In this document: piece by piece, positions 8,001 to 12,545 of the stretch
How positions within the stretch are numbered: the first letter of the stretch is position 1
How the letters are laid out: each line of letters opens with the position of its first letter
Assembly (NCBI GenBank): GCA_903912275.1
Contig: CAIWGR010000529.1
Location: 1 to 12,545 of the forward strand
Direction: 5' to 3'
Source of the DNA: an uncultured delta proteobacterium
GTDB taxonomy: Bacteria; Myxococcota_A; Bradymonadia; REDH01
DNA: 12,545 nucleotides
The notes under the pieces: model-generated
Seen by the model: only the letters and a program-made list of their open reading frames with translations
Database searches by the model: none
Told to the model about the DNA's origin: nothing
Translations under genes and position numbers: made by a program

Positions 8001-8539
8001 AGAAGCTTGCAGCGCAGGGTGAGGCAAACAACGCAGCCCAGAAGGAGATGTTCGAGGTCATGCGTCTCGGCGATGCCCAATGGGCTGTGGCGGCCGGTAC
8101 CCGTATCGGTGAGCTCTACTTCGACTTCTACAAGAAGATCGGCAAGGTCGAGACCTTCGACGTCGACACCTGCATGGAGAAGTACCACGCCTCCTACGAG
8201 CAGTGCGATGAGGCTGCGACCAAGATTGATGAGAAGGTCTACCAGATGCAGGAGCCGCTTTCGGGCAAGGCCAAGGATGCCTTCGAGCGGGCGCGCGACA
8301 TCTCGGTTAAGAGCCGCGTCTACACGAGCTGGACCCAGCGTCTGCTCGACCAACTTCACGACCTGGACCGCTCCAACCGTCTCGGCGGCGCTGACGGCGT
8401 GGAGGCGAATAAGACCGCAGATATCTATGTTGCGACGCCCTACAACCTCGACCTCTCGGACAAGCTCGCCGCGTTCGGGAAGTATGCCGAGGAGCAGCGT
8501 CTCCAGCAGCTGCAGCAGCAGCAGCCGGCGAAGCAGTAA
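5009..8539 (+). CDS. gltD: GltD (AgmU)-like giant periplasmic TPR protein
   Basis: The 1,176-residue protein has a signal peptide whose core is MLRKVLLTSALAAGVLFPA, cleaved after ASA (residue 27). Nearly all the remainder is tandem TPR-like helix pairs, for example at about 180-215 (DEVIFRLGELLIKNDQG, VTYLQNLARNYP) and in the C-terminal half (GQYDKAIALYNRYITLKP, FDAAYAEYQKFIDTAG). The N-terminal part has several cysteines (46, 140, 147, 153, 218, 250). The tail is Gln-rich from a short CAG-type tract (about 8500-8524). M. xanthus AgmU/GltD is a similarly huge TPR protein (about 1,200 residues) that links inner- and outer-membrane parts of the gliding complex. The gene lies 20 bases after gltC and 15 bases before gltE, so all three are probably cotranscribed. 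The GTG at 5009 is favoured by AGG at 5000-5002; ATG at 5021 gives a more usual signal peptide length and may be the true start. Confidence 0.72.
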   Translation: MVHNMLRKVLLTSALAAGVLFPALASAQRAHETPGYAGEGMPYRDCSGGAAPADQSTLSDGPLRADAAGAGGAVSSLDAERNRQRLTAQLNEQIRRYDGILENMPPDYPNRADILFRKAQDLKEISDAEYQVVYAKFRECMNNWYTCGGDSECYEPLRDYSVPIANFRDIARNHPGYTRIDEVIFRLGELLIKNDQGSEGVTYLQNLARNYPKSTYLCEANQLMGDHFFDRGILTAARQNYDDSLKFKTCDLRTYVLYKLAWVDINESLFDESLTKLQTVVSEIDSAKDKRNDLRNQALTDMLKCYSELPNGWQSARDYYEQRLGENEMRRKLTMLGGLFDTQGKHEERYALSGFFLERFGKEEKVPQWAEEQLDALTKLGDWDRYEARAREFIALLDPRAAWTLSQPAGSRSLGNARQLAEGTMLGIINRNYQEAERLKTKPDEQHALVEEVAADYAEFFRRFPDSKESYDQRFDYAELVYYKIVNGGKWSEKYWLPRDRFDVYLRQAGDLYKSVVEMKPDPKAEHAHDSAVGALQVYDDFMMREVPDISEPLPPPDKFKFVAEQALGTASKDYVDIVEWFAKLYPDDDLIPESSWRAASLYLRNGFVGEAAARFETIIEHHAKHRFAQEAGLAAFVCYQHVKNYGKIESVARTLLGTCKNNAALCKADQLKRNIAYAMDMQANEITDAGKKQEIDGDRRGALEQFVLAANKRVSLYREFPTSEFAAKALFSAAATFEQARDIDQSIKLYNEFLTAFDKSDIGAVLDTTIAADTKAAAVSDIRGMIPAAKYVLALIHDSQADFEKAADWFEKLDAYETFEDRPVAILRAGRLREAMGQYDKAIALYNRYITLKPTSEEARNLFFVIAEIEMDRKSFDAAYAEYQKFIDTAGTDTVRKLVATYRQAEIRRNAGKMDLALALYRQIYVMYGPGVLGFDKNGLPTEWTTAPGKNFPDEKARNSVLPLVAAARFYVADLAFTAAKGKDLKYREGKWEKLAEKLAAQGEANNAAQKEMFEVMRLGDAQWAVAAGTRIGELYFDFYKKIGKVETFDVDTCMEKYHASYEQCDEAATKIDEKVYQMQEPLSGKAKDAFERARDISVKSRVYTSWTQRLLDQLHDLDRSNRLGGADGVEANKTADIYVATPYNLDLSDKLAAFGKYAEEQRLQQLQQQQPAKQ

Positions 8540-8554
8540 GGCAGGGGGCTCGTC

Positions 8555-10006
8555 ATGCGTATGGAGAAGACCAAGATGAATCAGCGTCGAATCGGTGGCC
8601 TGTTGGCTGCCACGCTCCTTCTGCTCGCAGCCTGCGGCGGTCCTCAGGGCCCTGCGAAGTCGACGGAAGAGGTTCCCAAGATCAAGGATATCCCAGGCGT
8701 GAAGCCTGCTGCGCTCACCGCATTTAACGCGGCCGTGAGCAAGATGAGCAAGCAGCCCAAGGACTATGTGGGCGCGCAGTCGGACTTTGAGGCGGCGGTC
8801 GCAGCCGACCCTGACTTCTGGGAGGCGCTCGACAACCTTGGTCTCGTTCAGATGGATCTCGGCCAGTACAGCGCGGCGGTCGACAGCTTCCGGCAAGAGG
8901 AGCGCCTCGTAGAGGAGCTGATTTCGCGCGGTTGGCCGGTGAGCAAGCGCCGGGTGCTTCAGATGAGCCTAGGCAAGGCGCTGGCGCTCGGCGGCCGGAC
9001 GGCTGATGCGGCCGATGCGTTCGCCAAAGTGTTGGTCGAGGACCCGAAAGATGCTGACGCGAAGGCCAATCTTGCTGCCGTCTATGCGCAGCAGGGCGAT
9101 TTCGTGCAGGCGCGCGTCTTTATCGGGGAGCTGCTGGAGATGGAGCAGAACGAGCCAGGCGCGCTTGGCGTTCTCGCGCTGATCTACAAGAAAGAGAACA
9201 ACATGCCGATGGCCCGCTACCTGTGGGAGAAGTGCATTGGCGAAATCGCCGGGCGCCAGGCGGCCATCGACGACGAAGAGCAGTACAAGGAGCTGAGCGA
9301 GGCGGATGCTGCCAAGCTCAAGGCCTTCAACGAGCAGAAGGCCGACCGCCTGGCCAAGCAGCTCAGCGATGTTCAGAACGAGCTCGGCGTTGTGGCGATT
9401 GCCGAAGGGCAGGCCGATGCTGCGGAGTCCTTCTTCAAGAAGGCGGTGGCCAACAACCCGTCGAATGCCGCGGCGAGCCTCAACCTGGGCGCCATCTACT
9501 TGGACTATGCCAACTTCGAGGATGCCTGCGTGGCGTTCGCCGACGGCATCGCGCTCCGGCCGCGCGACAGGAGCGGCATGGTTGGCTTCGCGGCCTGCAC
9601 CTACGGCGAGGGCAAGGTCGAGGCAGCCTACGCAGCCTACCAGGCGGCACACGAAGCCTTTGACCAAGAGCCATCTCTCACGGAGAAGCTCGGCGACATC
9701 GCCTTCCGCGACATGAACAACCAGAAGGCGGCCATCGGTTGGTTCACCAAAAACCTCGAGCAGCGCGGTAGCTCTGAGGCGACCTGTGACCAGCGTGCCG
9801 ACAAGATCTGCAGCTCGCTGAAGGCGCTCATCCAGATGGCGGCGACGACGACGCCCCAGACGCCGGCGGATCTCAAGGCCTTCGACAAGCTGGTCGCGCC
9901 GGAGGAGCCCGAGGAGGAGACGCCTGTGGAGCCGTCGGCTGCCGAGGGATCGGGCGCTGAGGGGTCGGGTGCTGCCCCGTCGTCCGGAAGCGGCGCGAAT
10001 CCTTAG
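8555..10006 (+). CDS. gltE: GltE (AglT)-like TPR lipoprotein
   Basis: The 483-residue protein has a lipoprotein signal peptide with lipobox L24-A-A-C27 and Gly at +2, so it is probably anchored in the outer membrane facing the periplasm. Clear TPR units lie at about 70-118 (AQSDFEAAVAADPDFWEALDNLG), 134-238 and 273-402 (AESFFKKAVANNPSNAAASLNLG). A charged helix at 245-280 separates the two TPR blocks. C421 and C429 sit close together after the last TPR. The tail from about 449 is Glu/Pro-rich and ends in Gly-Ser-Ala repeats (EGSGAEGSGA), probably disordered. M. xanthus AglT/GltE is a TPR lipoprotein of this size needed for adventurous gliding and encoded beside gltD, as here. A purine-rich AGGGGG 6-7 bases upstream supports the ATG at 8555; ATG at 8561 is a close alternative. 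Confidence 0.75.
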   Translation: MRMEKTKMNQRRIGGLLAATLLLLAACGGPQGPAKSTEEVPKIKDIPGVKPAALTAFNAAVSKMSKQPKDYVGAQSDFEAAVAADPDFWEALDNLGLVQMDLGQYSAAVDSFRQEERLVEELISRGWPVSKRRVLQMSLGKALALGGRTADAADAFAKVLVEDPKDADAKANLAAVYAQQGDFVQARVFIGELLEMEQNEPGALGVLALIYKKENNMPMARYLWEKCIGEIAGRQAAIDDEEQYKELSEADAAKLKAFNEQKADRLAKQLSDVQNELGVVAIAEGQADAAESFFKKAVANNPSNAAASLNLGAIYLDYANFEDACVAFADGIALRPRDRSGMVGFAACTYGEGKVEAAYAAYQAAHEAFDQEPSLTEKLGDIAFRDMNNQKAAIGWFTKNLEQRGSSEATCDQRADKICSSLKALIQMAATTTPQTPADLKAFDKLVAPEEPEEETPVEPSAAEGSGAEGSGAAPSSGSGANP

Positions 10007-10070
10007 TTTGCAAAGGTGTGCAGCGCGCTAAGGTGCTGCTAGGTAGAGAGAGAACTTCCAGAGGTTGCCT

Positions 10071-10322
10071 ATGAAGAAACTCGCCGCACTTGTTCTTTTT
10101 TCGATGTTGGTGCTGCCCGTTGTTGCGATGGCGCAGGAGGCCGACGAGCCGCAGACCAAGTTCATCGATTTTGGCGAAATGCTGATCGATGGCGAGCTGC
10201 AGAAGCCGCAGGGGATGTTCAACACCGAGCGCGGTCGCGCGCGGTTTCAGAGCCTGCTGAGCCTGCGTCGCTCGTTCCTTCCGGACATTGAGAAGGCCTC
10301 TCAGGAAGAGGGGTTGAAGTAA
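10071..10322 (+). CDS. Small secreted protein in the gltF position
   Basis: The 83-residue protein has a textbook signal peptide (MKKLAALVLF to AMA, cleaved before QE), leaving about 62 mature residues. The mature part has an acidic lead, then FIDFGEMLIDGEL, a K-P-Q-G turn, and a basic/hydrophobic stretch (FQSLLSLRRSF) ending in an acidic helix. The pattern D-F-x-x-x-x-I-x-G-x-L-x-K-P-x-G followed by S-L-x-x-x-R-x-x-F resembles small secreted proteins I associate with Myxococcota envelope loci. There are no cysteines and no lipobox. In M. xanthus gltF follows gltE, so position suggests GltF, but sequence identity with GltF cannot be shown here. GAGG at 10061-10064, six bases before the ATG, fixes the start; a TTG at 10065 is less likely. 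It is 64 bases after gltE, probably in the same transcript. Confidence 0.55.
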   Translation: MKKLAALVLFSMLVLPVVAMAQEADEPQTKFIDFGEMLIDGELQKPQGMFNTERGRARFQSLLSLRRSFLPDIEKASQEEGLK

Positions 10323-10349
10323 AAGCGCGCCGGGTCGGTGGCGGGGGAG

Positions 10350-10423
10350 ACCGAATCTCTCTCTCTGTCGTTCGGTGTGTCTGCAGCGCCTGCTGCAGGG
10401 TCTGTTGATGGTCGGAGGCGCTG
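10350..10423 (+). promoter_or_regulatory. Possible structured leader before gltJ
   Basis: The 131-base gap before gltJ can form several RNA hairpins. ACCGAA (10350-10355) pairs with TTCGGT (10371-10376) around an 11-base TC repeat. CTGCAG (10381-10386) pairs with CTGCAG (10393-10398) over a 6-base loop. CAGCGCCT (10384-10391) pairs with AGGCGCTG (10416-10423) over 24 bases. The last two share bases and cannot form together. None has a T-tract, so simple termination is unlikely. They may tune gltJ expression or stability; this is inferred from pairing alone. Confidence 0.3.
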
Positions 10424-10453
10424 AGGCCCCGTCCCACATTGAGAGCGGTTCAC

Positions 10454-12145
10454 ATGAAGATTGTTTGCGACGCATGTAGCGCAAAATACACGATTCCAGA
10501 CCACAAGCTGAAGTCGAAGCAGAACAAGGTTCGCTGCAAGAAGTGTGGTCATACCAGCGTGTTCTCTGCCGTCACCGGCACGAGCACGGCGCTGCCTCCC
10601 GCGGAGGCTCCGGACGCAGCCGCTGCGTCGGCAGATGCTCAATGGTTTGCCGCCGTCGGTGGTGAGCAGACCGGTCCGCTTACCCGAGAGGAACTCTTTG
10701 GGCTGCTGGCGGGCGGTCAGGTGGATCAAGAGACGCTGGTCTGGCGCGAGGGCATGGAGGATTGGCTCCGCCTTGCCGATGTGAGCGAACTGGAGGAGCG
10801 TCCATTTGCGGGCGGAACCGCCGTGTTCAGCGCCTTTGAAGAGCCTCCGGCACCGCCTCCGAGCGGCGCATTCCCTGCAGCTCCGGCGGTGGAGGCAGCG
10901 CATGAAGCTGCAGCAGCGGCCAATGAAGGCTTCACCGCACCGCCCGTTGAGAGCCTGTCTGACGGCCCTGCATTGCTTGGTGACAGTGTCATCGCCGAGG
11001 CGCTCGCCACCGGGACGGCTCACGAACATGTGGCCGACGAATTCCTTCGTACCGAGGCGCCAGTCAACAAGGTGGCGTCGGCCGCTGCTCCCGTCTTTGC
11101 CGACTTCTTCGCACCCGCGTCGCAAGCACAGCTCTCGGGCTCCAACAAGATGGTGGCGGAGCGGAGTGAAGACTCCGTGCTCTTCAGCCTGGCGACCCTG
11201 ACGCAGTCGACGCCGGCCGTGAAGGCGGGTGCTGCTGCAAACGATGCTTCGGGCCTTATCGACATTCGGGTCTTGGCGAGCGCTGCGGCTCCCGCGCAGG
11301 GCGCGCGATCGCCCGTGGCGAGCATGGCAGCGCCCGTGATTCCGCTCGCACCTCGCAAGAAGAACACAGGGCTTCTGGCCGTCGCTGCCATCGCTGGCGT
11401 TGCCGTTGTGGGTCTTGCTGCCGCGGTCGTCGTGGTTGCCACGCGGCCTGCTCCCACCGTCGAGGCGCCTCCTGCAGCAGCTGCGCCTGCAACCGTTGCT
11501 GTTGCGCCGGCCGCCCCCGCGGCGGAGGTCCCCGTAGTTGATCCTCCAGCGGAGGTCGCCGCAGTGCCGCCTGGTTCCGGACTTGGTACGGCGGTCGCCG
11601 CGAACACCCCCGAACCGGCCCCGACCGGAACGGCGCCGCCGACGGGTGGAGGTCGCGTTGCCGAGCGTCCCGCGCCCACAGAGGTGGTGGCTCCGCCCGC
11701 ACCTGAGGCCGCGCCAGCACCTGCTGCGGCCCCCGCGCCGGAGGCTGCGCCCGCAGCGCCCCGAAAGACGAACAATGCCGTCGCTGGCGTCCTCAACAGC
11801 CTCCGCGGTGCTGGCGCAGCTGCTCCGGCCGCCGCGCCCGCGCCTGCAGCTGCTCCGGCCGCCGCGCCCGCGCCCGTCGAGGCGGCTAAGACCTCGCTCA
11901 CCAAGGACGAGGTCCGTGGCACCATCGCCCGGTACGGCAGCCGCGTCGCTCGTTGCAAGACGCCCGAGACCGCCGGTGCCACCGTAAAGGTCTCCTTCAC
12001 CATCGACCCATCGGGCTCCGTCAATGGTGCCGCATCGCCGGATGGAGGCGCTCCCGGCGCCTGTGTCGCGGCGGTTGTCGCCGGCATCAAGTTCAAGGCC
12101 TTTGACGGCGCGGCGATTCCGATCACCTACCCGTTCAAGCTCTGA
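10454..12145 (+). CDS. gltJ: GltJ (AgmX), inner-membrane zinc-ribbon/GYF/TonB-like gliding motility protein
   Basis: The 563-residue protein begins with an MJ0042-type zinc ribbon (C5-x2-C8 and C28-x2-C31). A GYF_2-type domain at about 63-111 (QWFAAVGGEQTGPLTREEL, with a later V-W-R-E-G-M-E-D-W) follows, then a long Ala/Pro-rich cytoplasmic linker. One transmembrane helix lies at about 306-329 after a basic RKK stop. A Pro/Ala-rich periplasmic arm leads to a TonB-like C-terminal domain at about 481-563 with C501 and C537, ending YPFKL (the AgmX/PglI C-terminal domain). In M. xanthus the cytoplasmic part of GltJ receives signals from MglA and AglZ, while the arm and TonB-like domain reach the periplasmic and outer-membrane Glt proteins to transmit AglRQS motor force. 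ATG at 10454 was chosen because the zinc ribbon starts right after it; TTG at 10439 would add five residues. It ends the cluster and converges with a minus-strand gene. Confidence 0.88.
   Translation: MKIVCDACSAKYTIPDHKLKSKQNKVRCKKCGHTSVFSAVTGTSTALPPAEAPDAAAASADAQWFAAVGGEQTGPLTREELFGLLAGGQVDQETLVWREGMEDWLRLADVSELEERPFAGGTAVFSAFEEPPAPPPSGAFPAAPAVEAAHEAAAAANEGFTAPPVESLSDGPALLGDSVIAEALATGTAHEHVADEFLRTEAPVNKVASAAAPVFADFFAPASQAQLSGSNKMVAERSEDSVLFSLATLTQSTPAVKAGAAANDASGLIDIRVLASAAAPAQGARSPVASMAAPVIPLAPRKKNTGLLAVAAIAGVAVVGLAAAVVVVATRPAPTVEAPPAAAAPATVAVAPAAPAAEVPVVDPPAEVAAVPPGSGLGTAVAANTPEPAPTGTAPPTGGGRVAERPAPTEVVAPPAPEAAPAPAAAPAPEAAPAAPRKTNNAVAGVLNSLRGAGAAAPAAAPAPAAAPAAAPAPVEAAKTSLTKDEVRGTIARYGSRVARCKTPETAGATVKVSFTIDPSGSVNGAASPDGGAPGACVAAVVAGIKFKAFDGAAIPITYPFKL
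11816..11874 (+). repeat. Tandem 29-base exact repeat in the gltJ Pro/Ala arm
   Basis: Bases 11816-11844 recur exactly at 11846-11874, giving a 30-base period that encodes ten residues of Ala/Pro repeat just before the TonB-like domain. Exact identity at the DNA level, not just in protein, points to recent slippage or duplication that lengthened the periplasmic arm in frame. Confidence 0.85.
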
Positions 12146-12195
12146 GCGACCGAGCGGTCTGAGCCCCTTGGCGTAGGGACAGCGGACTGCCTCAT

Positions 12196-12213
12196 GGAGC
12201 GGAAAAGCGCTCC
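12196..12213. terminator. Possible hairpin between convergent genes
   Basis: GGAGCG (12196-12201) and CGCTCC (12208-12213) form a 6-base stem over a 6-base loop (GAAAAG) in the 88-base gap between gltJ and the minus-strand gene. There is no T-tract on either side, so it is a poor intrinsic terminator. A smaller GACC/GGTC hairpin lies just after the gltJ stop. Only the location between two convergent genes favours a termination role. Confidence 0.3.
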
Positions 12214-12233
12214 GCTCGAAAGGCCCCGAACCC

Positions 12234-12545
12234 TTAGCGGTCGCGCGTTGTGTGGGCGGTCGATTCGACCGTCAGCGTGGTGCGCGCTCCCACAGGGCTC
12301 ACCACCACATTGACGATTCCAAGACGGTACTCCGTCTCCGTGACGACTCCCGTCTGCATGTCGAACAGGAGGAAGCCTTCGCCGCGACCTCGGCTCGTGA
12401 GCGCGCTCGTGCTGTTGCTGCCAGGCGTGGGCACGCTCCCGTTTGCAGCTGTCTCGTAAACCACGCCGATGACGGCGATGTTTCGGTTTCCCTTCTGCAC
12501 GCCCTTGAGCGTGTACCGGAGGTTTGCGGTGGCATCGACCCGTCC
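12234..12545 (-). CDS. Unrecognised protein, C-terminal fragment
   Basis: The frame is open from the window edge to a TAA at 12236-12234, showing the last 103 residues. A GTG at 12500-12498 is probably not the start, because the frame continues upstream with protein-like sequence (ATANLRYTLKG). The visible part alternates short hydrophobic strands (IAVIGVVYE, EGFLLFDMQTG, LGIVNVVVSP, TTLTVES) with a Ser/Pro/Gly loop (about residues 35-50 of the fragment), which suggests an all-beta fold, possibly a secreted or cell-surface protein. No cysteines or catalytic motif are visible. It converges on gltJ and is probably unrelated to the cluster. Confidence 0.6.
   Translation of the reverse strand, partial: GRVDATANLRYTLKGVQKGNRNIAVIGVVYETAANGSVPTPGSNSTSALTSRGRGEGFLLFDMQTGVVTETEYRLGIVNVVVSPVGARTTLTVESTAHTTRDR

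Noticed and set aside
8500..8536. CAG-rich tract at the end of gltD as a phase-variable repeat
   Set aside because: The repeats are short and interrupted, and a triplet change would only alter the number of tail Gln residues without shifting the frame.
4994..8896. A 1,300-codon open frame on the minus strand, antisense to gltD
   Set aside because: It mirrors the GC-rich codon pattern of gltD. Its translation is Leu/Val/Arg-rich low-complexity sequence with no signal peptide or domain, while the plus strand shows clear TPRs and a signal peptide.
1..12545. CRISPR arrays, insertion sequences, phage genes
   Set aside because: No regularly spaced direct repeats, transposase-like proteins or phage modules were found on either strand.

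Overview
The window is GC-rich, gene-dense bacterial DNA. It most likely comes from the Myxococcota (myxobacteria and relatives), because its core is a run of seven same-strand genes resembling the Glt/Cgl (adventurous gliding) envelope machinery of Myxococcus xanthus. The species cannot be named from the sequence.

Left edge (1-634): on the minus strand lie a tRNA-Phe(GAA) gene with a good promoter and an intrinsic terminator, and below it the N-terminus of a low-affinity iron permease family protein that runs off the window. A non-coding gap of just under 300 bases separates the tRNA from the plus-strand cluster.

Core (635-12145, all plus strand): (1) a cysteine-rich von Willebrand A (VWA) lipoprotein like the surface adhesin CglB; (2) a small outer-membrane beta-barrel of the GltA/GltB type; (3) a secreted coiled-coil/TPR protein like GltC; (4) a very large periplasmic TPR protein like GltD (AgmU); (5) a TPR lipoprotein like GltE (AglT); (6) a tiny secreted protein in the position of gltF; (7) GltJ (AgmX), an inner-membrane protein with a cytoplasmic zinc ribbon and GYF domain, one transmembrane helix, a Pro/Ala-rich periplasmic arm and a TonB-like C-terminal domain. 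Together they could form a physical line from cytoplasm through inner membrane and periplasm to a barrel and adhesin at the surface. Genes 3-5 are tightly packed (gaps of 15-20 bases); larger gaps (50-131 bases) lie before the barrel, GltC, the small gene and gltJ.

Right edge (12146-12545): a short convergent gap with a weak hairpin, then the C-terminal part of an unrecognised minus-strand gene.

The notable point is the arrangement. As I recall it, M. xanthus keeps cglB, gltA/B/C and gltD-J at separate loci, whereas here representatives of all three groups are contiguous. GltG, GltH and GltI and the AglRQS motor are not present inside the window. Family assignments rest on reading domain patterns and gene order by eye, without a database search.
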